NCBI RefSeq assembly: GCF_016801985.1
Contig: NZ_JAEVLS010000005.1
Span: 1 to 64,000 of the forward strand
Length of the DNA: 64,000 nucleotides
Reading direction: 5' to 3'
Source of the DNA: Steroidobacter gossypii
GTDB lineage: Bacteria; Pseudomonadota; Gammaproteobacteria; Steroidobacterales; Steroidobacteraceae
Part shown: piece after piece, positions 26,908-35,627 of the stretch
Position numbering within the stretch: the first letter of the stretch is position 1
Layout of the letters: the number at the start of each line of letters is the position of its first letter
The notes under the pieces: generated by a model
Seen by the model: only the letters and a program-made list of their open reading frames with translations
What the model was told of the DNA's origin: nothing
Database searches by the model: none
Position numbers and translations under genes: made by a program

Positions 26908-27906
26908 TCAGCGAACAAGCGTTTGTTCTTTGGCGCGCGGCCCACGGGCTCGAGCCAGCAACTCTGCCGCCAACCACTGCTTCTCAGTGCGAGGCGGCGG
27001 CATCTGTTGGATGAACCTGGAAACCTGATCCGCGAGCTCATGCCTTCCTTCGGCGATCAGAAGATCGCGCACCGCCGTCCACCCTCTCACCACCTCCAAT
27101 CGGCTCCGCCGCAACCTCTCGGCGCCTGACTCATCGAGCGCGCCAGCCTTGAGCTCGCGCACCACCTCGCGCACCCGTGCGGCCATGTGCGATGACTCGC
27201 CCCGGCGCGCCGCTCGGAAGATGCCATCCAGCTTTGGCGCACGACTCTGCCCACGAATCCGTCGCTCCGTGGCATTCGCTTCAACGCCCTGGGCTCGAAG
27301 CTGGCGCGCAAACTGCTGACGCCATTGGCGCAGCGTCGCCCTGCGAATGTCGAGCCGCACCCCCCCTTCACTGACCGCCTTCACCGTCAGATGCACGTGG
27401 GGATGGGGCTCGTTGGTATGCAGCACCATCGCGTATCGATGCCGGCGCCCGAGCTGATCGCGAGCGAAATCCCGGACGGCGGCGTGCACCTTCGCCGGCG
27501 GCGTGCCGGCCGGCATGGAGAAAGTGATGTTACGGACCAGCTTGGGCGGCTTGCGTGGATAGGACACATACAGCCCAGCTCGCGGCCGATGTTTCTCCAG
27601 ATCCAGATCCCAGTCCTCGAACAGCCGCTGAGGCGCGTCGTGACCGAGCAGCCGCTCCCCATGATCTGTCTCGATTTCGAGCTCGCCTGCTCGGCTGATA
27701 TAGCTGAAATGAGTCTTCACCCCGCGGCTCGTTCTCACGCTTGCGCCGCCCGTGACTTTCACCATCACTTCCGGCGCCCGCCTGACGGTCCGGCTGATCT
27801 GCTCGATCTCAGCCGCGCTGAACGAGGAGCGCCCGCCCGGCCCTCGCCGGGCATAACCTCCGATGTCAAACAGCGGCGCGTCGCCCCTAATCCGAAATGG
27901 CTTCAT
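26908..27906 (-). CDS. Relaxase/mobilization nuclease
   Basis: A 332-residue relaxase from the ATG at 27906, which has GAGAGCAGGAA just upstream; an ATG at 27930 is also in frame. The His triad motif of mobilization relaxases is visible as LHTNEPHPHVHLTVKAV around residues 165 to 180. A short N-terminal half precedes it, and the C-terminal third is an Arg-rich helical tail. There is no fused helicase or primase, and no coupling protein or secretion genes are in the window, so the element would be mobilizable rather than self-transmissible. The start lies 20 bases inside the end of the upstream mobC-like gene. Confidence 0.85.
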   Translation of the reverse strand: MKPFRIRGDAPLFDIGGYARRGPGGRSSFSAAEIEQISRTVRRAPEVMVKVTGGASVRTSRGVKTHFSYISRAGELEIETDHGERLLGHDAPQRLFEDWDLDLEKHRPRAGLYVSYPRKPPKLVRNITFSMPAGTPPAKVHAAVRDFARDQLGRRHRYAMVLHTNEPHPHVHLTVKAVSEGGVRLDIRRATLRQWRQQFARQLRAQGVEANATERRIRGQSRAPKLDGIFRAARRGESSHMAARVREVVRELKAGALDESGAERLRRSRLEVVRGWTAVRDLLIAEGRHELADQVSRFIQQMPPPRTEKQWLAAELLARARGPRAKEQTLVR

Positions 27907-28438
27907 TTCCTGCTCTCCACGAAAGCGCATTGGCTTTCAGCAGCGCCTTGGTGTGATCGCGCAGCGCCTCGCACACGGTGATGGTCGCCAGCAGATCCGC
28001 CCGGGTGGGTCCGGTCATGCCGGCGCGTTGCTCGGCCAGGCGAATCAGCTGGTTCAGGCCTCGGGCGATCGCGCCGAGCTCGGCCACCGATTGCTTGAGC
28101 GCCATCAACTCCGCCTTGGGCAGCGGCGCGAGATTACGGAGATGGGCGCGCACCAGAACCGATATGTAGGTGGCCGCACCCATATGGCGGCAGGCCGCCC
28201 GCTCCACCAGTAATCGCTTGTCATCCGGATGTAGCAGCGCATACGTGCGCGCTCCTCCCACCCGACGCCCTGAGCGCTGCACCGCGTCCGCACGAATGTC
28301 GCCGGCGTTACGCACCGCCGAATCGATGAGCTGCTTCAACAACCCAGCCTGGGTCATGTCCTGATGTTCCGCAAGACTGCGGAATCGGGCTTTGATGCCT
28401 TGAGAGACATGCACTGAAATTCGATGTGTGGCGATCAT
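27887..28438 (-). CDS. MobC-like relaxosome accessory protein
   Basis: A 183-residue basic protein with an N-terminal ribbon-helix-helix-like start (HRISVHVSQGIKARFRSLAE) and a C-terminal MobC-type segment VAELGAIARGLNQLIRLAEQ, matching the GxNLNQIARxLN pattern of bacterial mobilization proteins. It is directly upstream of and overlapping the relaxase gene, the usual order. It would bind oriT and help the relaxase. The 185 bases upstream (28439 to 28623) are the likely place for oriT, although I found no clear inverted repeat or nick site there. Confidence 0.8.
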   Translation of the reverse strand: MIATHRISVHVSQGIKARFRSLAEHQDMTQAGLLKQLIDSAVRNAGDIRADAVQRSGRRVGGARTYALLHPDDKRLLVERAACRHMGAATYISVLVRAHLRNLAPLPKAELMALKQSVAELGAIARGLNQLIRLAEQRAGMTGPTRADLLATITVCEALRDHTKALLKANALSWRAGNEAISD

Positions 28439-28623
28439 GCTCCACAGTGTTGGTCAATGGAGGGCTCAGAAACAGCCCGAGTTACGCCGTTTTTTGCGCG
28501 ATACTCCCCCTTGACAGACATCCTTCTAGATGCGCGCGCGAGCCGTGGGACGCCGATTGGTCTTCCACCCACTGCCTGCATCTTCCACAATCCACCCCTC
28601 TCGCCGATGGTCAGCCACCGCCC

Positions 28624-29036
28624 ATGCCCACCTCTCCTTCCCATCCCTCCGACCAACTCAGCTCCCCGAGCTACCTCATCCTCGTCGAACACACAAACTT
28701 CCTCTTACGCGATGAAATGCGAGCAGTCCGCTTCGCGCTCGAATACGCGAAGGCGGATCTGCTGCTTCGGGACTGGGGTGTGCGATCGACCATCATTGTC
28801 TTCGGAAGCGCGAGGGTTCCCTCACCGGAGCGGGCGGCGGCGTGGAAAGAGGCGGCGACTGCGCCTGATGAAAAGGCAAAGCGGCGGATCGAGCGGCAGC
28901 TGCGTTGGTAGAGGCGGCGCGAGAGTTCGGGAGACTTGCGAGCGGGCCCGAAGGCGCCGAAGGAACGATGGCGAGACAATGTCATCGCGACTGGCGGTGG
29001 CCCAGGCACAATGGAAGTGGCGAGTCGCGGTGCGCA
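28624..29036 (+). pseudogene. Truncated copy of a LOG-family gene
   Basis: From the ATG at 28624 this matches the gene at 29971 at roughly 88 to 90 percent by eye for about 410 bases, then stops matching abruptly after CGCGGTGCGCAT. A missing C changes TGGTACGAG to TGGTAGAG and creates a stop at 28909 to 28911. The C-terminal half with the PGGxGTxxE nucleotide loop is absent. It sits between the mobilization genes and the SDR gene. Confidence 0.85.
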
Positions 29037-29061
29037 TATAGAATCCCCGGAACAACCAACC

Positions 29062-29856
29062 ATGATCGCTGAGGATACGCACGTGGGAATGTTCGCAGGC
29101 AAGGTGGCGCTGGTGACTGGCGCCAGCTCGGGGCTGGGTGAGGCCGCGGCACTGAAGTTCGCCCGAGAAGGCGCCAAGGTGGTCGTTGCCGCTCGGCGCG
29201 CCGAGCAGAGCGCCCGGGTCGTCGAGCGCATCGTCGAACTGGGCAGTGAAGCCTTGTTCGTGTCGACGGATGTAAGCCGTGCCGCTGATGTGGAACGCAT
29301 GGTGAAGACAGCCGTCGACAAGTTCGGCCGGCTGGATTATGCGGTGAACAATGCCGGCATCGCCGGCCCGCGCTTCACGCCCATCGCCGAAGTCACCGAG
29401 GCGCAGTGGGATCAAGTCATGGGCAGCAACCTGAAGGGCGTCTGGCTGTGCATGAAGTACGAGATTCCCGCGATGCTCGCCAATGGCGGCGGGGCGATCG
29501 TCAACATCGCATCCATCTACGGGCTCAAGCCGAGCGACATCGGCCATGGTCCCTACTGCACCAGCAAGCATGGTGTGGTCGGCCTCACCCGGTCGGCGGC
29601 CGCCGACTATGGCCAGATGTCGATTCGCATCAACGCCATCGCCCCGGGATTCACGCTATCTGAAATGGTCGATCCCACTCGGCCGGGCGCCGCGGAGAAG
29701 TACCAGGCACTGGTTGAACGCCATTCGAGCATGAAGCGACTGGGCCACGCCGAGGAAACCGCCAATGCGATCACTTGGCTTTGCTCGGATACGGCCTCGT
29801 ATGTCAATGGAGTCGTTCTGCCGGTCGATGGCGGCAGCGTGACGCGGATGTACTGA
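29062..29856 (+). CDS. Short-chain dehydrogenase/reductase
   Basis: A 264-residue classical SDR. The cofactor loop is TGASSGLG near residue 19, then NNAGIAG, catalytic Ser in NIASIYG, and YCTSKHG giving Tyr-x3-Lys. It ends VNGVVLPVDGGSV, usual for the family. Asn, Ser, Tyr and Lys are all present. I start it at the ATG at 29062; the frame is open to 28936, but that part lies in the LOG-like remnant. A start at 29089 is also possible. The substrate cannot be told from the sequence. Confidence 0.88.
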   Translation: MIAEDTHVGMFAGKVALVTGASSGLGEAAALKFAREGAKVVVAARRAEQSARVVERIVELGSEALFVSTDVSRAADVERMVKTAVDKFGRLDYAVNNAGIAGPRFTPIAEVTEAQWDQVMGSNLKGVWLCMKYEIPAMLANGGGAIVNIASIYGLKPSDIGHGPYCTSKHGVVGLTRSAAADYGQMSIRINAIAPGFTLSEMVDPTRPGAAEKYQALVERHSSMKRLGHAEETANAITWLCSDTASYVNGVVLPVDGGSVTRMY

Positions 29857-29970
29857 GGCGGGCGCGGTGTGCTCCATAGAAGCCAGCAGGTCGCCATAGC
29901 ACTCACCTTTCTGACGTTTCCCATCTCTCAGATCCATCGCTTTTGCCCATAGACAGACAGCCACCCGCCC

Positions 29971-30785
29971 ATGCCCACTCCTCCCCCCGATCTCCCCGAC
30001 CAACTCAACTCCCCCAGCTACCTCCTCCCGGTCGAAGATACAAACTTCCTGTTACACGATGAAATGCGAGCAGTCCGCTTCGCGCTCGAATACGCGAAGG
30101 CGGATCTGCTACTGCGGGACTGGGGCGTGCGATCGACCATCATTGTTTTCGGAAGCGCAAGGGTGCCCTCGCCGGAGCGGGCGGCGGCGTGGAAAGAGGC
30201 CGCGACGACGCCTGATGAAAAGGAAATCCAGCGGATCGAGCGGCAACTGCGTTGGTACGAGGCGGCGAGAGAGTTTGGGCGGATTGCGAGCGAGCGTGGA
30301 GGCGCGAAGGCGCCGAAGGAAAGATGGCGGGACAACGTCATTGCGACCGGCGGTGGCCCTGGCATCATGGAAGCGGCGAATCGCGGTGCGCATGAAGCGA
30401 ACGCGCCGTCGATCGGCTTCAACATCACGCTGCCGCACGAGCAGCTGCCGAATCGCTACACCACCCCGGAGCTCACATTTCGGTTCCACTACTTCGCAAT
30501 GCGTAAGATGCACCTCGCCATGCGAGCCAACGCGCTGGTGGTGTTCCCAGGCGGCTTCGGGACGATGGATGAGTTGTTCGAATTGCTGACCTTGCGACAG
30601 ACAGGCAAGGCGCCGGTGGTGCCCATCGTGATGTTCGATCGCAGCTACTGGCAGCGAGTATTGAATCTCGATGTGCTACTCGAGAATCGCTGATCAGTCC
30701 GGACGATCTGAAGTTGTTTGATTACGCCGATTCCGCCGAGGAGATCTGGCGCCTCTTGATCGAGCGCGGTCTGCGCGTGCCCTAG
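29971..30785 (+). pseudogene. LOG-family protein (TIGR00730 Rossmann fold), 3' frameshift
   Basis: From the ATG at 29971 the protein shows the lysine-decarboxylase-like/LOG features: IIVFGSARVP, ATGGGPGIMEAANRGAHEA, and VVFPGGFGTMDELFELLTL. At about 30690 the frame stops at ENR. One missing base would restore LISPDDLKLFDYADSAEEIW to a stop at 30783 to 30785, as expected of the family. About 31 C-terminal residues are lost as written; the nucleotide-binding and PGGxGTxxE motifs remain, so activity may survive. LOG proteins are nucleotide-5'-monophosphate phosphoribohydrolases; this long subgroup is not clearly cytokinin-related. Confidence 0.8.
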
Positions 30786-30923
30786 AGGCACCAATGAGCT
30801 TCGCATCTAGCGAGCGGGCCGCGGCGCAGCTTCGTCGGAATGCTCGATCTCCGAACTGAATTTCCCGATCGGCAGCAGCGCGCCGAACATCGGCGCGCGC
30901 CGCTCACATCCAATAAGTAGTTC

Positions 30924-32222
30924 TTACCGATCCTTGCGCACGATGGTGATGCCATTGCCGTTGTTATCGGCGATCAGGAACAACGTGTAGACGCTGCCGG
31001 CATCCAGATCCACGTCGGGCTGAGCGGCCGTTGCTACGGTGGCCGCGGTGGTGGTGTTCTGTACGTCGAGTCGCTGGTCGGCGCCGCCATCATCAACCGC
31101 GTAGCTCGAGGCCTGACCCACGGGTGTTCCTTCGGAGACCGGCGCATAGGCGAGCGAGAAGTGGTGAGGATCGCTCTGCGTGGAGAATCCATTCAACAGC
31201 CGGATCTTCATGTCGTCGGTCGCGGTCGGCTGATGGTTGTCATCAGCGATCAGCGTGACGCGCACGCCGCTCGCATCATTCCACAACAGCATGGTGTAGT
31301 CGTTGCCGGCGACCAGCGTCTGATTGGGCACCGAAACGGGCACGCCGCTCACGCCCAAGGTCACGGCCACCTCGCCCGCCTCCACGTCGACATAGTTGTC
31401 GATGACGCCGACGCCGCGATTGTTCAGCAGCCGCACGCCACCGACGGTGAGCGTCGCCGTCGCGCCGGGCAGCAAACCGACTGCGCCACGCACGCGCGCC
31501 TTGGTGTTCTTGTAAGTGATCGGGGCCCCCTGCTGTGGCAGCAGGATGGCGTCGACCAGCACGCCACCGGTCGTTTCGGTCAGGATCAACGTCGCCACCT
31601 GGTTCTCCTCGAGCGTGATGCTCGGCACATCCAGGCGCAAATCGGAGATGTTGTTGGGGCCGGTGACGCGCAGGCGATAGGTGCCACTCTCCTCGGTGAT
31701 CATTGCACCGGAGCCGGAAGGAAACATCGGCGAGTCATCCTCGAGCGGCACGTCCGGCTCCGTCAGAAAGACATCCACGCCGCCCGCCTGCGCGACATTC
31801 ACCAGCGCGATCTTGGAGCGACCGTTGTCCTCGGGCTCCTCCACATCCTCCAGGATCGCCGTGACATCAAAGCGTGGTCCGACCGGGCCGAAGGCCACAT
31901 AGGTCACATGGGAATCGTCCGCGAGCTGCACTTCGCCCGCCGTGCGCAGCGTGCTCGACAATCCGGTTCTCTTGAACTTGATGTCGTACGTGCCGGAAGC
32001 GACCGTCGCGTAATCGCCGAGCGCGCCGAACACGACATTCGAGCTCCTCAACGCATCGGTGTCGGCGTCTTCCTCGGTGACGTACAGATCGAGCGCTGGA
32101 TAGCCCGTGCTCACGTTCAACAAGCGCACGTTCGCATCGGCGCTGTCGCCGCCGCTGCTGCAGCCACTCAGTCCCACCGCGGCGGACAGCAGCAGGCCCA
32201 GCAGTCGCAATGAATATCGCAT
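30924..32222 (-). CDS. DUF4397-domain lipoprotein
   Basis: A 432-residue protein with a lipoprotein signal: MRYSLRLLGLLLSAAVGLSG followed by Cys (lipobox LSGC) and a Ser/Gly linker. The body holds repeated DUF4397-type beta domains (NVRLLNVSTGYPALDLYV near 30, KIALVNVAQAGGVDVFL near 140, KIRLLNGFSTQ near 340). It starts 27 bases after the BamA-like stop, so the two are probably co-transcribed. The likely location is the inner leaflet of the outer membrane or the cell surface. Its function is unknown; the coupling to an outer-membrane assembly protein is the main clue. Confidence 0.8.
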   Translation of the reverse strand: MRYSLRLLGLLLSAAVGLSGCSSGGDSADANVRLLNVSTGYPALDLYVTEEDADTDALRSSNVVFGALGDYATVASGTYDIKFKRTGLSSTLRTAGEVQLADDSHVTYVAFGPVGPRFDVTAILEDVEEPEDNGRSKIALVNVAQAGGVDVFLTEPDVPLEDDSPMFPSGSGAMITEESGTYRLRVTGPNNISDLRLDVPSITLEENQVATLILTETTGGVLVDAILLPQQGAPITYKNTKARVRGAVGLLPGATATLTVGGVRLLNNRGVGVIDNYVDVEAGEVAVTLGVSGVPVSVPNQTLVAGNDYTMLLWNDASGVRVTLIADDNHQPTATDDMKIRLLNGFSTQSDPHHFSLAYAPVSEGTPVGQASSYAVDDGGADQRLDVQNTTTAATVATAAQPDVDLDAGSVYTLFLIADNNGNGITIVRKDR

Positions 32223-32249
32223 GACATATCTCCAGATGAAGCTCGAGGG

Positions 32250-34712
32250 TCAGAACGCGTTGCCGATCGAAAACTGGAAGCGCTCGAGGTCGTCGCCCCA
32301 GTGTCGATAGGTCTCGCGCTGGTATCTGATCGGGATGGCGTAGCTGAAACGGAACAAGCCAAGAGGTGCGAGCCACTGCACACCGACGCCCACCGAGGCG
32401 CGCAGCTCGCGCATGTCGAAGTCGTACTCCTTCGGTTGGCCGAGCTTGTCCTCGAACTCGGTGTCGCCGAGGTAGAACGAGTTGCCGAAGTCGAAGAACA
32501 GACTGGCGCGTGCGCTCTGCGCGAATTTCTTCGGCATGGGCAGCAACATCTCCAGTTGTCCGGACAGCGCAACGTCGCCGCCGTACGGGTTTTGGAGAGA
32601 ATCCCGTGGTCCGAGCGTCGATTCGCTGAAGCCGCGCACCGTGTCCGGGCCGCCGGTGAAGAAGTGCAGATTGGGCGGCAGCGCGCTGGTGTCGCCGAGC
32701 GCGCGTGCGTACTGCAGCCGCGTGTTCAGACTGAAAGTCACATCGCGCAGCAAAGGCACGAAGCCGAAGCGGAAGTACTGCTGGTACTGATAGGAGCTGC
32801 GCAGATACTCGATGGAGTTGTCGCTGGTCGGCACCGAGGTCGACACGTTGAAACGATGCAGGGAGCCTTGCGTCGGGAACAGCACACGATTGCGACTGTC
32901 GCGCAGCCAGCCGGCGGAGAGCTCCACCACGTCATATTCGGTGCCGAGCAGGAAATCGCCGTCGATACGACGCAGGTACGAGCTACCGTTATCGGTCACC
33001 CAATCCTTCAGCTGCTCCGAGCTGCTGTCGTAAGTCGCAAGTTCCGTGTGCAACAGTGACGAGCCGAAGCTCACGTGCTGCAGCTCCGTGATCGGATACG
33101 AGAAGTCGACGCCGCTTGCGTAGGTCTGGGTCGAGAACGCCGAGAAGCTCGAGGTGAGCTGTTTCACATCCCGATAGGTGAAGCTCGCGGTTCGAGTGAC
33201 GCCATCGATCGTGATGTAAGGATCGGTGTGCGCGAAGCTGTACGCCTTTGCATATTCACCGCCATTGAACTCGGCGCTGATGCGCTGGCCGGTGCCCATG
33301 AAATTGGCGTGCGTGATGTTGCCGTTCAAGATGAATGATTGAGACTCGGAGTAGCCGATGCCGCCGCCGAACTGCCCAGGCAGTCCCGGCTCGACCGTCA
33401 CGTCGACGTCGACCAGATCCGGCGTGCCCGGCACCGGATGCGTCTCGATCTCCACGTCCTTGATGAAGGGCAGTCGCTGCAGACGGATCTTGGAGCGATC
33501 CACCGCGCGATTGGACAAGTAGGCGCCTTCCAGCTGACGCATTTCGCGCCGGAGCACGTCGTCATTCACATCGGTGGTGCCGAGGAAATTGATCCGCCGC
33601 ACATACACTCGATGACCGGCGTCGACCACCATGGCCAGCGCCACTTGTTTTTTGTCCTTATCCAGCTGGGGCACGGCGTCGACCTTGGCGAAGGCATAGC
33701 CGTCGAGCCCCAGGCGCAACTTGATCGCTTCGCTCGATTGCGAGATGAGCCGTTGCGAGTACACCTGCCCGGGCGCAATCGACAGCAACTGGCGAAGTTC
33801 GTTCTCCGACACCTGCATGTCGCCCGCGAGCTTGACTTCGGAGAGCTGATACACCTCGCCCTCCTCGACATTCACGGTAATGAAGATCTCGTCCTTCTCC
33901 GGGGCAATCGACACCTGGCTCGAGGTGATCGCGAAGTCGGCGTAGCCGCGATCCATGTAGTAGGAGCGCAGCGTCTCCAGATCGCCCGTGAGCGACTCCT
34001 TGGCGTAACGGTCGTCCTGGCGATACCACGACAGCCAGTTCGGCTCGCGCAGCTGTAACTGATCGAGCAACTCCTGTTCCTCGAAGCTGCGATTTCCCAC
34101 GATATTGATGTTCTGGATGCGCGCCCGGCCGCCCTCGTGAATGTCGATGGCCACGCGCACGCGGTTGTCCGGCATCTCCTCCGCGGTGGTATCGATCCGC
34201 ACGCCGTACTTGCCGCGTGAGAAGTATTGGTCGGTGAGATATTGCTTGACCTCATCGAGCACGGACTCATCGAAACTCTTGCCGGTGGCAAGCCCCACGC
34301 CACGCAGGGACTTCTGCAGATCCTCTGTTTTGATGTCCTTGTTGCCCTTGATGTCGAAACTTGCGATCACCGGTCGCTCCCTGACCACGACGATGAGCGC
34401 GTCGCCTTCGCGACGCAGCTCCACGTCCTGGAAGAACCCCGTGGAATAGAGCGTACGAATCGCTTCGGCGACGCGTCGTCCATCGAGCCGATCGCCGATA
34501 TTGACCGGCAGATAGTTGTAGACCGTGCCCTCGGAAATGCGCTGCAGGCCTTCCAGGCGAATCTCCTGCACCGCGAACGCCGCGGCGTCATCCGAAGCTG
34601 CACGCGCCGATGCGGCGCGCAGCACCGCCAGTCCGCAAAGAAACATCGCTCTCAGCACGCCCAAATCTTTCTGCCCACGCATCGCATACGACCGCAGCCC
34701 ACGCCACAACAC
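32250..34712 (-). CDS. BamA-like outer-membrane assembly protein
   Basis: An 820-residue protein with a signal peptide and repeated POTRA domains (first begins VQEIRLEGLQRISEGTVYNY; others at IASFDIKGNKDIKTEDL, IQNINIVGNRSFEEQELL, LSEVKLAGDMQVSENELR, VRRINFLGTTDVNDDVL), then a 16-strand barrel. The conserved lid-lock motif VRGF occurs in GPDTVRGFSESTLGP, and the C-terminal residue is Phe, as in barrel proteins. Genome-essential bamA normally sits in an rseP-bamA-skp-lpxD cluster; here it is alone with a lipoprotein, so this is probably a paralogue. A start at 34682 (MRGQKDLG) is a reasonable alternative. Confidence 0.9.
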   Translation of the reverse strand: MLWRGLRSYAMRGQKDLGVLRAMFLCGLAVLRAASARAASDDAAAFAVQEIRLEGLQRISEGTVYNYLPVNIGDRLDGRRVAEAIRTLYSTGFFQDVELRREGDALIVVVRERPVIASFDIKGNKDIKTEDLQKSLRGVGLATGKSFDESVLDEVKQYLTDQYFSRGKYGVRIDTTAEEMPDNRVRVAIDIHEGGRARIQNINIVGNRSFEEQELLDQLQLREPNWLSWYRQDDRYAKESLTGDLETLRSYYMDRGYADFAITSSQVSIAPEKDEIFITVNVEEGEVYQLSEVKLAGDMQVSENELRQLLSIAPGQVYSQRLISQSSEAIKLRLGLDGYAFAKVDAVPQLDKDKKQVALAMVVDAGHRVYVRRINFLGTTDVNDDVLRREMRQLEGAYLSNRAVDRSKIRLQRLPFIKDVEIETHPVPGTPDLVDVDVTVEPGLPGQFGGGIGYSESQSFILNGNITHANFMGTGQRISAEFNGGEYAKAYSFAHTDPYITIDGVTRTASFTYRDVKQLTSSFSAFSTQTYASGVDFSYPITELQHVSFGSSLLHTELATYDSSSEQLKDWVTDNGSSYLRRIDGDFLLGTEYDVVELSAGWLRDSRNRVLFPTQGSLHRFNVSTSVPTSDNSIEYLRSSYQYQQYFRFGFVPLLRDVTFSLNTRLQYARALGDTSALPPNLHFFTGGPDTVRGFSESTLGPRDSLQNPYGGDVALSGQLEMLLPMPKKFAQSARASLFFDFGNSFYLGDTEFEDKLGQPKEYDFDMRELRASVGVGVQWLAPLGLFRFSYAIPIRYQRETYRHWGDDLERFQFSIGNAF

Positions 34713-34913
34713 AGCGGCCGGCAGATTAGCGATGGCGGCGTCCGCGAAACCTTTCGATTGTTTGCGAACTTGTAATCAACTGTTTCAGGAGCGCCGGTCG
34801 ACTCACATTGCGCAACTGTAGAGACGACAAGCCTCGTCACTGCTTCAGCAGCCGTTCAGTCTGGAACGCAAAACTTCGCAACTCGCCAATCATTCGCCGC
34901 GGTTGTCACTTTC

Positions 34914-35627
34914 ATGCCCGAGCTTGCGCACATCGTCATCGTGGACAGCGATCTCCAGGCTCGCGGGCTGCTGTCGAGCTACTTGCAAAGCAATGGCTTC
35001 CAGGCCACCGCGGTGAGCAACGGCAAGGCGCTGGATCGGCTGCTGGAAAACGGCGGCGTGGACTTGATCGTGATCGATCCGATGCTTCCTGCGGAGAACG
35101 GCCTTGCGATCTGCAAGCGGCTACGCGCGGAGGATCGCGTGCCGGTGATCATTCTCACCGCAAAGCGCGGCGAGCTCGATCGCGTTCACGGGCTGGAATT
35201 TGCAGAGGATTACGTCGGCAAGCCATTCAGTCCGCGCGAGTTGCTGGCGCGAATCAAGAACGTGCTGAGCCGATGGGATCAGGCCGCGAAGCGCGTGCCG
35301 AACAAGCCCGTGCGTTATCGCTTCGCGCGCTGGACGCTCGATACGATCTCTCGAACGTTGATCGATCCGAGCGGCCATCGTCGGCCGCTCGCCGGCAGCG
35401 AATATCGCCTGCTCCAGGCGCTCGCATCGAGGGCCAATCGCGTATTGAGTCGTGATGAGCTGATGGAATTGACCAAAGGCCGTGAATCGGTCGCCTTCGA
35501 TCGGAGCATCGATGTGCAAATCAGCCGATTGCGCCGCATCCTGGGCGAAGATGCGCGCGCGCCCGCCATCATCAAAACCATCTACGGGGAAGGTTATGTC
35601 ATCGGCGTGCGTGTCGAAACGGAATAG
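34914..35627 (+). CDS. Orphan OmpR-family response regulator
   Basis: A 237-residue two-domain regulator. The receiver has Asp11/Asp13 in IVDSDL, phosphoacceptor Asp55 in LIVIDPMLP, Thr82 in ILTAK, and Lys103 in VGKPF, all expected positions. The C-terminal winged helix shows PLAGSEYRLLQALASRANRV and SIDVQISRLRRILGE with the GEGYVI wing end. No histidine kinase gene is next to it. The upstream 200 bases separate it from the divergent BamA-like gene, so it might regulate that gene, but nothing in the sequence proves it. Its stop is immediately followed by the stop of the opposing methyltransferase gene. Confidence 0.9.
   Translation: MPELAHIVIVDSDLQARGLLSSYLQSNGFQATAVSNGKALDRLLENGGVDLIVIDPMLPAENGLAICKRLRAEDRVPVIILTAKRGELDRVHGLEFAEDYVGKPFSPRELLARIKNVLSRWDQAAKRVPNKPVRYRFARWTLDTISRTLIDPSGHRRPLAGSEYRLLQALASRANRVLSRDELMELTKGRESVAFDRSIDVQISRLRRILGEDARAPAIIKTIYGEGYVIGVRVETE

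Noticed and set aside
26673-26977. Open frames between the relaxase and the 112-residue gene
   Set aside because: No single frame gives a consistent protein and none has a good start; possibly a degraded gene, but not supportable.
31161-32213. Long plus-strand open frame of 350 codons opposite the DUF4397 gene
   Set aside because: It is antisense to a clear lipoprotein gene, is rich in His and Arg as shadow frames of GC-rich genes are, and has no family features.
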